Source: Betaproteobacteria bacterium (GTDB lineage Bacteria > Pseudomonadota > Gammaproteobacteria > Burkholderiales > Burkholderiaceae_C). Taken from it: DNA of 64,000 bases. Made by a program: the position numbers and the translations under genes. Location of the stretch: the NCBI GenBank assembly GCA_013289985.1, contig JABCYW010000017.1:1-64000 (forward strand). The letters run 5' to 3'. Every line of letters starts with the position of its first letter. The stretch's first letter is position 1. Below, piece by piece: positions 8,896 to 17,583 of this stretch. The notes beneath the pieces were generated by a model, which was not told the DNA's origin, searched no databases, and saw only the letters and a list, made by a program, of their open reading frames with translations.

Positions 8896-9363
8896 ATGGA
8901 CCCCAAGCCCCCGCTGCCGCCCTTCACCCTCGAGTCCGCCACGCAGAAGGTGCGGCTGGCCGAGGACGCATGGAACTCGCGCGACCCCGCGCGCGTCGCG
9001 CTCGTCTACACCGAGGACACGCGCTGGCGCAACCGCGCCGAGTTCCCCGTGGGGCGCCCGCAGGTGCGCGAGTTCCTGGCGCGCAAGTGGGCGCGCGAGC
9101 TCGACTACCGGCTCATCAAGGAACTCTGGGCGCACGACGCCAATCGCATCGCGGTGCGCTTCGCCTACGAGTGGCGCGACGATTCGGGCCACTGGTTCCG
9201 CTCCTACGGCAACGAGAACTGGGAGTTCGACGAGCACGGCTACATGATGCGGCGCTTCGCCAGCATCAACGACCTGCCCATCGCCGAGGCCGACCGGAAA
9301 TTCCACTGGCCGCTGGGCCGGCGGCCGGACGATCACCCGGGACTGGGCGACCTGGACCTGTGA
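8896..9363 (+). CDS. DUF1348 / NTF2-like family protein
   Basis: A 155-residue SnoaL/NTF2-fold protein of the DUF1348 group, with [20 protein letters not shown], the TRWRNRAEF segment, [19 protein letters not shown] and [16 protein letters not shown], all hallmarks of the family. Enzymatic role is not known; NTF2-fold cavities bind small hydrophobic molecules. It is divergent from the TetR gene and the operator pair lies in its promoter, so it is probably the regulated target and may act on or sense the same ligand. Confidence 0.85.
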   Translation: MDPKPPLPPFTLESATQKVRLAEDAWNSRDPARVALVYTEDTRWRNRAEFPVGRPQVREFLARKWARELDYRLIKELWAHDANRIAVRFAYEWRDDSGHWFRSYGNENWEFDEHGYMMRRFASINDLPIAEADRKFHWPLGRRPDDHPGLGDLDL

Positions 9364-9464
9364 GCCGCGAAAGCGTTGTGCGGCGCCGCAATTGACCCTG
9401 CCCTCGTATCGCGCCGCTCCGCAGTCCACCATTCGCGTCCCTGACCACTGCAAGGATCCACGCC

Positions 9465-9878
9465 ATGCCCAAGATCAGTTCGAAGTCGCTCGTCCTGGCC
9501 ACCCTGCTGGCCTGTTGCGGCATGGGCAGCGCCCTGGCCGCGGACCTCAAGCTCACCGGCGACCAGGAAGTGCCGGCGAACACCAGCACGGCGGTGGGCA
9601 CCGGCAACATCACGATCGCCGCCGACGGCGCCGTCAGCGGCAGCGTGACGGCGCCGACGCTGCAGGCCATGGCGGCGCACATCCACGTCGGCGCGCCGGG
9701 CGTGAACGGCCCCGTGATCATCCCGCTGACGGGCGGCCCCGGCGGCGTCTGGTCGGTGCCGGCGGGCGCGAAGCTCACCGCCGAACAGATGGACGCCTAC
9801 AAGGCCGGCAACCTCTACGTCAACGTGCACACGCCCGAGCACAAGGGCGGCGAGATCCGCACGCAGCTCAAGCCCTGA
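9465..9878 (+). CDS. CHRD domain secreted protein
   Basis: A 137-residue exported protein: a signal peptide of about 25 residues ending SALAAD, then one CHRD domain containing LTGDQEVPANTSTAVG, AHIHVGAPGVNGPVI and the C-terminal NVHTPEHKGGEIRTQL. CHRD domains are named after chordin; the bacterial role is unclear, probably extracellular or periplasmic. The gene stands alone. Its last 11 bases overlap the end of the DUF72 gene on the other strand. Confidence 0.9.
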   Translation: MPKISSKSLVLATLLACCGMGSALAADLKLTGDQEVPANTSTAVGTGNITIAADGAVSGSVTAPTLQAMAAHIHVGAPGVNGPVIIPLTGGPGGVWSVPAGAKLTAEQMDAYKAGNLYVNVHTPEHKGGEIRTQLKP

Positions 9879-10668
9879 GCCGCGCGATCAGGTCCACCGC
9901 GGCGGCGGGCGCTCGCTCCTTCGCGCCGTTGATCATGAACATGAAGACGTCGCGCGACGCCGCCTCCGGCGCGCCGGCGTCCCCCGCCACCAGCGGCAGC
10001 CCGGTGGGCTCGCCGCCGGCCGCCCACGTGCGCGCGCAGTCGGCAAACGACTGCAGCACGTCGGGCGCGTAGCCGGTGGGCACGTCCGACTTCGCGTTCA
10101 TCAGCCGCAGGTACACGAAGTCGGCGGTGAGGTTGGCGAACGACGGGTAGTCGGGCGAGTCGGTGAACACCACGGCCGCGCGGTAGCTGCGTGCCAGCGC
10201 GAGGAACTCCGGCACCATGAAGCTGTCGTGGCGCACGTCCAGCACGTGGCGCAGCGGACGGCCCTCGACGTCGGCGGGCAGCAGCTTCAGGAAGGCCTCG
10301 AAGTCGGCGGGATCGAAGCGCTTGGTGGGCGCAAACTGCCACAGGATCGGGCCCAGCTTGTGCTCGAGGTGCGCGAGGCCGCTGCCGATGAAGCGGTTGA
10401 TCGATTCGGCGGCCTCGGCCAGCACGCGCCGGTTCGTGGCGAAGCGGTTGGCCTTGAGCGAGAACACGAAGTCGTCGGGCGTCTCGGCGAACCAGCGCTC
10501 GAACGACTTGGCCGTCATCGTGCTGTAGTAGGTGCCGTTGACCTCGATGGCCGTCACCTGCCTGCTGGCGTGCTGCAGTTCGCGGGCGGCGGGCAGCTTC
10601 GCGGGGTAGAAGTTGTCGCGCCAGGGCTCGTACGTCCAGCCGCCGATGCCTGCTCGGATCCGGGTCAT
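9868..10668 (-). CDS. DUF72 family protein (YecE-like)
   Basis: A 266-residue TIM-barrel-like DUF72 protein. It begins MTRIRAGIGGWTYEPWRDNF and shows EVNGTYYSTMTAKSFERW, FSLKANRFATNRR, LGPILWQFAPTKRFD, DVRHDSF and YLRLMNAK. The start at 10668 has an AGGAG site at 7 bases. Function of the family is unknown. It follows the M20 peptidase gene after a 38-base gap on the same strand and may be the last gene of the GntR-led operon, though the gap allows a separate promoter. Confidence 0.88.
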   Translation of the reverse strand: MTRIRAGIGGWTYEPWRDNFYPAKLPAARELQHASRQVTAIEVNGTYYSTMTAKSFERWFAETPDDFVFSLKANRFATNRRVLAEAAESINRFIGSGLAHLEHKLGPILWQFAPTKRFDPADFEAFLKLLPADVEGRPLRHVLDVRHDSFMVPEFLALARSYRAAVVFTDSPDYPSFANLTADFVYLRLMNAKSDVPTGYAPDVLQSFADCARTWAAGGEPTGLPLVAGDAGAPEAASRDVFMFMINGAKERAPAAAVDLIARLRA

Positions 10669-10706
10669 GTGCTGCTCCTCGAAGGGGAGCCGCGTTTTTA
10701 CCCCAA

Positions 10707-11942
10707 TCAGGCCGCGAGCAGGTCGAACAGGCTGCGCGCGATCACCTTCGTCGCACGCCGCAGGTCTTCGAGATCGAGGTGTTCGTCCGCGCGCTTGGCG
10801 TTCGATTCGAGCACCGTGCGCGGCCCCGCGCCGTAGATCACCGCCGGGATGCCGCGCTCGCTGAACAGGCGCGCGTCGGTGTACAGCGGCGTGCCGCAGA
10901 CGGGGATCTCCTCGCCGAACAGCTCGCTGGCGTGGCGGCGGATGGCGTCGACCAGCGGCGCGTTGCCGGGCAGCGGCTTCAGGGGATGCGCCAGCAGCAG
11001 GCGCCTCAGGTCGACCCGGATGCCCGCCCGCGTGGCCGCGGCCCGCGCGATCGTGTCGCGGATCTCCTGCTCGACGACCGCAGGATCCTCCTCGGGAATC
11101 ATGCGGCGGTCCAGCTTGAGCACCACCGTGCCCGGCACGACGTTGGTGTTGGTGCCGCCCTCGATCCGGCCCACGTTGATGTACGGGTGCACGATGCCCG
11201 CCACACCCGAGCGCACCTGCTTGTAGGCCACGTTGCGGGCGTAGAGCGCATTGAGGATGGCCACGGCGCCCTGCAGCGCGTCGATAGCCGTGTCGGGCAC
11301 GGCGGCGTGGCCCATGCGGCCGTGCACGGTCACCTCCATCTGCAGGCAGCCGCTGTGGGCCGTCACCACCTGGTAGCTGAAGCCGGCGGCCACCAGCAGG
11401 TCGCACTTCGCCAGGCCCTGCTCCAGCAGCCAGCCCGGCCCCAGCGTGCCGCCGAACTCCTCGTCGTAGGTGAAGTACAGCTCGACCCCTCCGCGCAGTT
11501 CCTCACGCATCGTCTCGATCGCGCGCGTGGCGAACACATAGGTCGCGAAGTCGCTCTTGCTCACCGCGGCGGCGCGGCCGTAGAGCCGGCCGTCGACGAT
11601 GGCGGCGCCGTACGGATCGTGCGTCCAGCCCTCGCCGGGCGGCACGACGTCGCCGTGGGCGTTCAGGCCGATCACGCGGCCAGCGTCGCCGTAGGTGCGT
11701 CGCACGACCAGGTTGGTGAGCGACTGCAGGCCGTAGTCGCGCACGCGGTCGGCCGGCACAGCGTGCGACTCGGCGAAGAAGTCGAATTGCGACAGCAGCG
11801 CGGCGGTGCGCTCGGCGTGCGGCGCGTTGTTGCCGGGCGGCGTGTCGGTGGGCACGCGCACCAGGGCTTGCAGGAAGCGCACCTGTTCGTCGAAGTGAGC
11901 GTCGATCCAGGCGTCGAGTCGGGCGGCGGCCTGCGCGGTCAT
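10707..11942 (-). CDS. M20 family metallopeptidase / deacylase
   Basis: A 411-residue di-zinc hydrolase of the ArgE/DapE/carboxypeptidase G2 type. The metal-site motifs are LNAHGDVVP (first His and Asp), YDEEFGG (catalytic Glu plus metal Glu) and the dimerisation-lid region HGRMGHAAVPD to PGTVVLKLDRR. It would split an amide bond in an N-acylated or dipeptide-like substrate in the cytoplasm. Its start overlaps the stop of the allantoate-amidohydrolase-like gene (ATGA), so both act in one operon with an amino-acid-type ABC importer. Confidence 0.87.
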   Translation of the reverse strand: MTAQAAARLDAWIDAHFDEQVRFLQALVRVPTDTPPGNNAPHAERTAALLSQFDFFAESHAVPADRVRDYGLQSLTNLVVRRTYGDAGRVIGLNAHGDVVPPGEGWTHDPYGAAIVDGRLYGRAAAVSKSDFATYVFATRAIETMREELRGGVELYFTYDEEFGGTLGPGWLLEQGLAKCDLLVAAGFSYQVVTAHSGCLQMEVTVHGRMGHAAVPDTAIDALQGAVAILNALYARNVAYKQVRSGVAGIVHPYINVGRIEGGTNTNVVPGTVVLKLDRRMIPEEDPAVVEQEIRDTIARAAATRAGIRVDLRRLLLAHPLKPLPGNAPLVDAIRRHASELFGEEIPVCGTPLYTDARLFSERGIPAVIYGAGPRTVLESNAKRADEHLDLEDLRRATKVIARSLFDLLAA

Positions 11943-13213
11943 GGGGTGGGCTCCTCGGCCAGTTGGGTCAGGAAATGGAGGAAGGCCTCGACGGCCAGCT
12001 GGGTGTCGGCGGCGTTGATCGCCTCGAGCGGGTTGTGGCTGATGCCGTCGTTGTCGCCGCGCATGAACAGCATCGCCTGCGGCATCGCCTCGTGCAGCTT
12101 CATCGCGTCGTGGCCGGCGCCGCTGGGCAGGCGCAACACCGGCGTGCCGGTGGCGGCCACCGCGCGCTCCAAGCGCCGCTGCAGCACGGGGTCGCTGGGG
12201 GCCGCGCTGGCGCGCATGGTTTCCTGCAGCGTGTAAGTCAGTCCGCGGCGCCCGGCGATGGCGGCCAGTTCGGCCAGCACGTCGGCCACCAGGGCATCGC
12301 GCAGGTCGTCGCCGGGCGCCCGCAGGTCGAGGCTGAAGCGGCAGCGGCCCGGCACCACGTTGATCGAGCCGTCGGGCACGTGCATCTGGCCCACCGTGCC
12401 CACCAGCAGCGGCACCTGCGAGGCCCGCCGCTCGACGTACAGCGCGAGCTCGGCGACGCCGGTGGCCGCGTCACGGCGCTGGCCCATGGGCGTGGTGCCG
12501 GCATGGCAGGCCATGCCGTGCATCTCGCCCACGAAGCGCACGCTGCCGTTGATGGCGGTGACCACGCCCAGCGGCAGGCCGGCGCGGGACAGCACCGGCC
12601 CCTGCTCGATGTGCACCTCGATGAAGCCACGGTAGCGCGCGGGGTCGCGCCTCAACGCGGCGACGGCGGCCGGGTCGTGGCCCGCGGCGCGCATCGCCTC
12701 GTCCAGCGTGATGCCGTCGGCGTCGCGCAGCGCCAGCCACGCGGGATCGAAGCCGCCCACCAGCGCGCCCGAGCCGATGAAGGTGGCCGCGAAGCGCTGG
12801 CCCTCCTCTTCCGCGAAGCCGACGACCTCGAGGTCGAACGGCAGGCGCCGGCCCTGGCGCGCGAGCTCGCGCACGCAGGCCATGGCCACGAAGATGCCCA
12901 GGCGGCCGTCGTAGCGCCCGGCGTTGCGCACCGTGTCGTAGTGCGAGCCGGTGAGCAGGCGCGGCTCCGCCGGGTCGGTGCCGCGAAGGAGGCCCACCAC
13001 GTTGCCCACGGCGTCGATGCCCACCTCGTCGAAGCCGTCGTCGCGCATCCACGCGGCCAGGTCGGCGGCGCAGGCGCGGTGCGCCTCGGTGAGGTACGTG
13101 ACCGTGAGCGGCCGCGCGGCGCCCGCGGGCACGTCGGCGAGCGGCACGTCGCTGTGGCGGGCCAGCTCGTCCGAACGCGCGAGGATCGCGTCGCCGAAAG
13201 GGGTCGAAGACAT
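11939..13213 (-). CDS. Zn-dependent M20 hydrolase, allantoate amidohydrolase / N-carbamoyl-L-amino-acid hydrolase type
   Basis: A 424-residue enzyme of the AllC/HyuC group. Typical segments: LLTGSHYDTVRNAGRYDGRLG (metal His and Asp), VVGFAEEEGQRF (catalytic and metal Glu), FIEVHIEQGPVL (metal His), and a lid domain with INGSVRFVGEMHG, HAGTTPMGQRRDA and PSGAGHDAM. These enzymes release ammonia and CO2 from ureido compounds (allantoate, carbamoyl amino acids, ureidopropionate). The exact substrate cannot be told. The importer upstream in the same operon probably brings it in, which suggests nitrogen scavenging. Confidence 0.88.
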   Translation of the reverse strand: MSSTPFGDAILARSDELARHSDVPLADVPAGAARPLTVTYLTEAHRACAADLAAWMRDDGFDEVGIDAVGNVVGLLRGTDPAEPRLLTGSHYDTVRNAGRYDGRLGIFVAMACVRELARQGRRLPFDLEVVGFAEEEGQRFAATFIGSGALVGGFDPAWLALRDADGITLDEAMRAAGHDPAAVAALRRDPARYRGFIEVHIEQGPVLSRAGLPLGVVTAINGSVRFVGEMHGMACHAGTTPMGQRRDAATGVAELALYVERRASQVPLLVGTVGQMHVPDGSINVVPGRCRFSLDLRAPGDDLRDALVADVLAELAAIAGRRGLTYTLQETMRASAAPSDPVLQRRLERAVAATGTPVLRLPSGAGHDAMKLHEAMPQAMLFMRGDNDGISHNPLEAINAADTQLAVEAFLHFLTQLAEEPTP

Positions 13214-13222
13214 CCCTCGATC

Positions 13223-13972
13223 CTAGTGCAATGTCGCCAGGAACTGCTGCAGCTCGGGTGTCCGCGGAGCACCGAAGATCTGCTCCGGCGGGCCGATCTC
13301 GTGGATGCGCCCGGCGTGCATGAAGACCACGCGGTCGGCCACCTTGCGCGCGAAGTTCATCTCGTGCGTGACCATCAGCAGCGTCATGCCCTCCTCGGCC
13401 AGGCTCTCCACCACCTTGAGCACCTCGCCCACCAGCTCGGGGTCGAGCGCCGACGTGATCTCGTCGCACAGCATCACGCTGGGCTGCATCGCCAGCGCGC
13501 GCGCGATGGCCACGCGCTGCTGCTGGCCACCCGAGAGCTGGTCGGGCCAGGCGTCGAACTTCTCGGCCAGGCCCACGCGCGCGAGCAGCTTGCGGGCGGT
13601 GGCGTCGTTCGCCTCGGGCTGGGCCTTCTTCACCAGGCTGGGCGCCAGCATCACGTTGCGGCCCACGCTCAGGTGCGGGAACAGGTTGAAGCCCTGGAAG
13701 ATCATGCCCACGTGCTGGCGCAGCTCGCGCATGGCTTTCGCGTCGCCGTGCTTCAGCGGCTGGCCGTCGACGTGCAGCGTGCCTTCCTGGAACTCCTCCA
13801 GGCCGTTGATGCAGCGAAGCAGCGTGCTCTTGCCCGAGCCGCTCTTGCCGATGATGGCGATCACCTCGCCGCGCTTGACGTCGAGGTCGACGCCCTTGAG
13901 CACCTCGTTCGCGCCGTAGCGCTTGCGCAGCTGGCGGATGTCGACGATGGAGAAGCTGGAATCAACGGTCAC
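13223..13972 (-). CDS. Polar amino acid ABC transporter, ATP-binding subunit
   Basis: A 249-residue ATPase of the GlnQ/HisP type. Walker A is GKSGSGKST (near residue 43), the Q-loop is MIFQGFNLFPHL, the signature LSGGQQQR, Walker B VMLCDEITSALDP and the switch histidine is in VTHEMNFARKVADRV. It starts with GTG and overlaps the end of the permease gene by 11 bases. It powers the importer made with the two permeases and the binding protein that precede it in the operon. Confidence 0.95.
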   Translation of the reverse strand: MTVDSSFSIVDIRQLRKRYGANEVLKGVDLDVKRGEVIAIIGKSGSGKSTLLRCINGLEEFQEGTLHVDGQPLKHGDAKAMRELRQHVGMIFQGFNLFPHLSVGRNVMLAPSLVKKAQPEANDATARKLLARVGLAEKFDAWPDQLSGGQQQRVAIARALAMQPSVMLCDEITSALDPELVGEVLKVVESLAEEGMTLLMVTHEMNFARKVADRVVFMHAGRIHEIGPPEQIFGAPRTPELQQFLATLH

Positions 13973-14612
13973 GGCGCATCCTTCTCTCGAGACGCCTGCT
14001 GTACGCCGACACCGGCCAGCACAGCAGGAAATACATCAGGGCCACGCAGGCATAGACGGTGAACGGGCGGAAGGTGGCGTTGGTGATCATCGTGCCCGTC
14101 TTGGTGAGCTCGATGAAGCCGATGATGGACGCCAGCGCCGTGCCCTTGATCACCTGCACCAGGAAGCCGACGGTGGGCGCCACCGCGATGCGCAGCGCCT
14201 GGGGCGCGACGACGTGGCGCAGCTTCTCGCCGAAGCTCAGCGCGAGGCTGTCCGCCGCCTCCCACTGCCCGCGGGGGATCGCGTTGACGCAGCCGCGCCA
14301 GATCTCGGTGAGATAGGCGCTGGCGTACAGCGTCAACGCCGCGCCCGCGGCCACCCAGGGCGACACGTTGATGCCGAACAGCCCCAGCCCGAAGTAGGCC
14401 AGGAACAGCTGGATCAGCAGCGGCGTGCCCTGGAACACGTGCACGTAGGTGGACACCGCCGTCGCCACGCCGGGCCACTGCCGCAAGCGCGCGGCGAGCA
14501 GCGCGAGCCCCACGACGCTCCCGCCGACGAACGCGATCAGCGACAGCACCACCGTCCAGCGCGCGGCGAGCAACAGGTTCCACAGGATCTGCCAGACCGG
14601 GAAATCGACCAT
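13962..14612 (-). CDS. Amino acid ABC transporter permease 2
   Basis: A 216-residue HisM/GlnP-type permease with about five membrane helices and the coupling (EAA) loop EAADSLALSFGEKLRHVVAPQA. The VFQGTPLLIQLFL segment is characteristic of the polar-amino-acid subfamily. The ATG at 14612 is preceded by GGGGAGG, which overlaps the stop of permease 1, so the two are translationally coupled. An upstream ATG at 14636 lies inside permease 1 and is not chosen. Confidence 0.93.
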   Translation of the reverse strand: MVDFPVWQILWNLLLAARWTVVLSLIAFVGGSVVGLALLAARLRQWPGVATAVSTYVHVFQGTPLLIQLFLAYFGLGLFGINVSPWVAAGAALTLYASAYLTEIWRGCVNAIPRGQWEAADSLALSFGEKLRHVVAPQALRIAVAPTVGFLVQVIKGTALASIIGFIELTKTGTMITNATFRPFTVYACVALMYFLLCWPVSAYSRRLERRMRRDR

Positions 14613-14613
14613 C

Positions 14614-15291
14614 TCACCTCCCCGCCGGCGCCACACGCCCGAAGATCCAGCGCGGCCCGACCCAGGCGAGCAGTTGCCGCAGCAGCACCGCCATCGCCAG
14701 GTAGATCCCCGCGGCCACGAAGTTGGCCTCGAACGAGCGGAAGTTGCGGCTCATGATGAGGTTGGTGTAGTAGCTCAGCTCCTGCGCCGCGATCTGGCCG
14801 CACACCGCCGAGCCCAGCATCACGATGACGATCTGGCTCACCATCGCCGGCCACACGCGGCCCAGCGACGGCGGCAGCACCACCTTGAGGAACACCTGGC
14901 CCTCGGTCATCGCGAGGCTGCGCGCGGCCTCCAGTTGGCCACGCGGCGTGCTCTCGATGCCGGCGCGCACGATCTCGGCCGCGTAGGCGCCCAGGTTGAG
15001 CGTCATCGCGATGATGGACGCCACCTCCGACGACAGCCGCAGCCCCAGGCTGGGGAGGCCGAAGAAGACGAAGAACAGCTGCACGATGAACGGCGTGTTG
15101 CGGATCAGCTCCACGTACGCGGCCGCGACCCCGCGCAGCCACGCGGGGCCGTGCGTGCGCGCCCGCGCGCAGGCCACGCCCAGCGCGAGGCCCAGCACCG
15201 AGGCCACCGCGGTGAGCCCCAGCGTGAACGCCGCGCCGCGCAGGAGCAATGGCCAGTCGACGAGGACGGCCGCGAAGTCGAGCTGGATCAT
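14614..15291 (-). CDS. Amino acid ABC transporter permease 1
   Basis: A 225-residue permease of the same subfamily as its neighbour. It has ELIRNTPFIVQLFFVFFGL and the EAA loop LEAARSLAMTEGQVFLKVVL. Two different permeases imply a heterodimeric channel. It starts 3 bases after the binding-protein stop. It forms one transcription unit with genes from the GntR regulator to the hydrolases. Confidence 0.93.
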   Translation of the reverse strand: MIQLDFAAVLVDWPLLLRGAAFTLGLTAVASVLGLALGVACARARTHGPAWLRGVAAAYVELIRNTPFIVQLFFVFFGLPSLGLRLSSEVASIIAMTLNLGAYAAEIVRAGIESTPRGQLEAARSLAMTEGQVFLKVVLPPSLGRVWPAMVSQIVIVMLGSAVCGQIAAQELSYYTNLIMSRNFRSFEANFVAAGIYLAMAVLLRQLLAWVGPRWIFGRVAPAGR

Positions 15292-15294
15292 GGT

Positions 15295-16086
15295 TCAGTT
15301 CGGCAGGTCGCCGGCGCCGCGGCCCAGCCACTTCTGGCACAGCCTGTCGATCTCGCCGCTGGCCTTGGCCGCCGCGATGATCTCGTTGACCTTCAGGCGC
15401 AGCTTGTCGTCGCCCTTGGCCACGCCGATGAAGTTGGGCGAGTCCTTGAGCAGCAGCTTGAACTCGGTGCCCAGCTGCGGGTTGCGCGCCATCAGGTTGC
15501 CGGCCACCGAGGCCCCGGTGGCGATCACCTGCACCTGGCCCGACACGAACGCCGACACGGTGGCGTTGTTGTCCTCGAAGCGCTTCACGTCGGCCGTGGG
15601 CGGAGCGATCTTGGTCAGCTCCATGTCCTCGATGGCGCCGCGCGTGACGCCCACCGACTTGCCGCCGAGGTCGGCCGCCGACTTGATGGCCAGCGACTTC
15701 GGCGCGAACACCGCCTGGAAGAACGGCGAGTAGGCGGCGGTGAAGTCGATGACCTTCTCGCGCTCCGGGTTCTTGCCCAGCGTGGAGATGACCAGGTCGG
15801 CCTTGTGCGTCTGCAGGTAGGGGATGCGGTTGGCGCTGGTCACCGGCACCAGCTCGACGGCCACGCCCAGCCTGGCCGCGATCAGCCTGGCCATGTCGAC
15901 GTCCAGGCCCTGCGGGGCCATGTCGGTGCCGACGAAGCCGTAGGGCGGGAAGTCGGTGGGGATCGCGATGGCGATGGACTTCCTGGCCATCACGCCGTCG
16001 AGCGCGCTGTCGGCGAAGGCGGCCGCGGACAGGCCGGCCCCGGCGGCCAGCGCCAGGGCGATGAGGGTTCGACGTTGCAGGCTCAC
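15295..16086 (-). CDS. Periplasmic amino-acid-type substrate-binding protein
   Basis: A 263-residue family-3 solute-binding protein. The signal peptide spans roughly residues 1-25 (RRTLIALALAAGAGLSAAAFA), followed by IAIAIPTDFPPYGFV, GLDVDMARLIAARLGV, DLVISTLGKNPEREKVIDF and the inter-lobe hinge. It begins with GTG placed directly after the TGA of the GntR gene, with AAGGAG just upstream, so it is coupled to the regulator. The ligand is probably an amino acid or a ureido-type nitrogen compound, given the hydrolases in the operon. Confidence 0.93.
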   Translation of the reverse strand: MSLQRRTLIALALAAGAGLSAAAFADSALDGVMARKSIAIAIPTDFPPYGFVGTDMAPQGLDVDMARLIAARLGVAVELVPVTSANRIPYLQTHKADLVISTLGKNPEREKVIDFTAAYSPFFQAVFAPKSLAIKSAADLGGKSVGVTRGAIEDMELTKIAPPTADVKRFEDNNATVSAFVSGQVQVIATGASVAGNLMARNPQLGTEFKLLLKDSPNFIGVAKGDDKLRLKVNEIIAAAKASGEIDRLCQKWLGRGAGDLPN

Positions 16087-16923
16087 TCAATTCTCCTTGT
16101 GGCGCCGTTGCGGCGCGCGCGTTGCGGACGGGGACGGGGTCTCGGGGATCAGGTCGGTGAACAATCGCCGCGCGCGGCGCGGCTTCGGGGCAGGCGTGGC
16201 CGGCGGCTGCAGCGCCTGGCGCAGGGGATCGAGCGGATCGACCTGCGGCGCGGGCGCGCCGAGCGCGGCGGCCACGGCGCCGATGTGCGCGCGCATCAGC
16301 TCGGCGGCGCCGGCGGCATCGCCGTGCTCCAGCGCCGCGACGATGGCCACGTGCTCGCGGCACGACAGCTCCGCGTCGTGCGTGGACTGGAACACCGTGG
16401 CCACCAGCGTGGTGCGCGCCGTGAGGTCGCGCAGGATGTCGGCCAGCAGCGGGCCGCTGACGCAGTCGGCCAGGCACACGTGGAAGTCGCCCAGCAGGTA
16501 GCTGCGGTTGCCCGCGTCGGGGGCCTTGATCGCGGCCTGCTCCGCCTTGTAGTGCGCCTTCAGGCGCGCCAGCTTCGTCCTGGTCAGCGGCCTGGCCAGC
16601 GAGTGGAGCATGCCCGTCTCGATGGCGATGCGCGCCGAGAACGCCTCGGTGGCGTCCGCGCGCGAGGGCTGCACCACGAACCAGCCGCGCCGGCTGCTCA
16701 CCTCCACCATGCCGCGCGCCGACAGCCGCGCCATCGCCTCGCGCACCAGCGTGCGGCTGACGCCGAAGACGTCGGCGAGCTCCTGTTCGCCCAGGCGCTG
16801 GCCCGGCGCGATGCGTCCCGACAGGATGGCATCGACGACGTGGCTGGCGATCTGCGGCGCGCTGGAACGCGTGGGAACGGTGGTGGTGCTCAAGATGCGC
16901 TGGTTTGGAGCCCCCGGCCCCAT
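16087..16923 (-). CDS. GntR/FadR family transcriptional regulator
   Basis: A 278-residue regulator with a winged HTH (about residues 20-85: IASHVVDAILSGRIAPGQRL, GEQELADVFGVSRTLVREAMARL) and an all-helical FCD ligand domain containing FHVCLADCVSGP and REHVAIVAALEHGD. A basic tail follows (RRARR, ending RRHKEN). The start at 16923 is the first ATG; a TTG at 16983 would place the operator inside the gene. It heads the ABC/hydrolase operon and so probably senses the imported compound. Confidence 0.88.
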   Translation of the reverse strand: MGPGAPNQRILSTTTVPTRSSAPQIASHVVDAILSGRIAPGQRLGEQELADVFGVSRTLVREAMARLSARGMVEVSSRRGWFVVQPSRADATEAFSARIAIETGMLHSLARPLTRTKLARLKAHYKAEQAAIKAPDAGNRSYLLGDFHVCLADCVSGPLLADILRDLTARTTLVATVFQSTHDAELSCREHVAIVAALEHGDAAGAAELMRAHIGAVAAALGAPAPQVDPLDPLRQALQPPATPAPKPRRARRLFTDLIPETPSPSATRAPQRRHKEN

Positions 16924-16964
16924 CGCCGTGCGGGATTGCGGGCGGCAAGGCTTGGATGCGTTGT

Positions 16965-16974
16965 TTGTATACAA
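16965..16974. promoter_or_regulatory. Candidate GntR/FadR-type operator
   Basis: TTGTATACAA is a perfect 10-bp palindrome of the kind bound by FadR-subfamily GntR regulators. It is 41 bases upstream of the chosen GntR start. Autorepression of the whole operon is the natural reading, but only the motif and position support it. Confidence 0.6.
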
Positions 16975-17137
16975 GCCATGCAAGGGCCATGCCCGATTCC
17001 ACGCCCGGCCGTCGGGCCCGTCCGCGGGCTACTTCGTGACGAAAGCCGGGAATGGGCCCGAAACCTGCCGCTTTTGCCCGGTTCGGAAGTCGCGCGTCCG
17101 GCGAGACTGGCGGACTCCCCCGCCGCCCACCCAGCAC

Positions 17138-17392
17138 ATGAACCGTCGATACGCCTACCGCGACTACGAGATCCTGGTGTCGGCCCGGCCGGCCGGCGGC
17201 CAGCCCGGCTGGCGCCCCGAGATCTGCGTCATCGCCCCGGACGACCGCTGGGAGTTCGTGCCCACGCACCACTCGCTGGTGGCCAACGACCCGGGCTGGT
17301 GCCTGGAGATCGGCCGGCTCTGCGCGGAGAGCGCGATCCAGAGCATGGATCCGGCGCGCGAACTCGCGGCCTGCACGGGCCTGCGGCACTGA
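17138..17392 (+). CDS. Small conserved-looking hypothetical protein
   Basis: An 84-residue reading frame (MNRRYAYRDYEILVSARPAG at the start). It is soluble, rich in Trp and Arg, with no signal peptide or membrane helix and no motif I recognise. Its amino-acid composition is balanced and it fills the gap between the GntR operon and the GH16 gene, which favours a real gene. No clear ribosome site is visible, so the start is uncertain. Confidence 0.5.
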   Translation: MNRRYAYRDYEILVSARPAGGQPGWRPEICVIAPDDRWEFVPTHHSLVANDPGWCLEIGRLCAESAIQSMDPARELAACTGLRH

Positions 17393-17583
17393 AACGGTCC
17401 GAGCGCGGCGCGACCAAGACCCGGGCCGCGGCCGCGGCTGCCGCGCCACGCCCGAAATGAGCCCGTTTGTCACGGGCAGGTCCCCACCCGTCGCGTAACC
17501 TCGCAAGTTCGCCGAGTCGCACCCACGCCGCGGGCTCGCCATTTGCTGGCCCGCCCAACACGCCAAGAACGGGGACAACCGCC

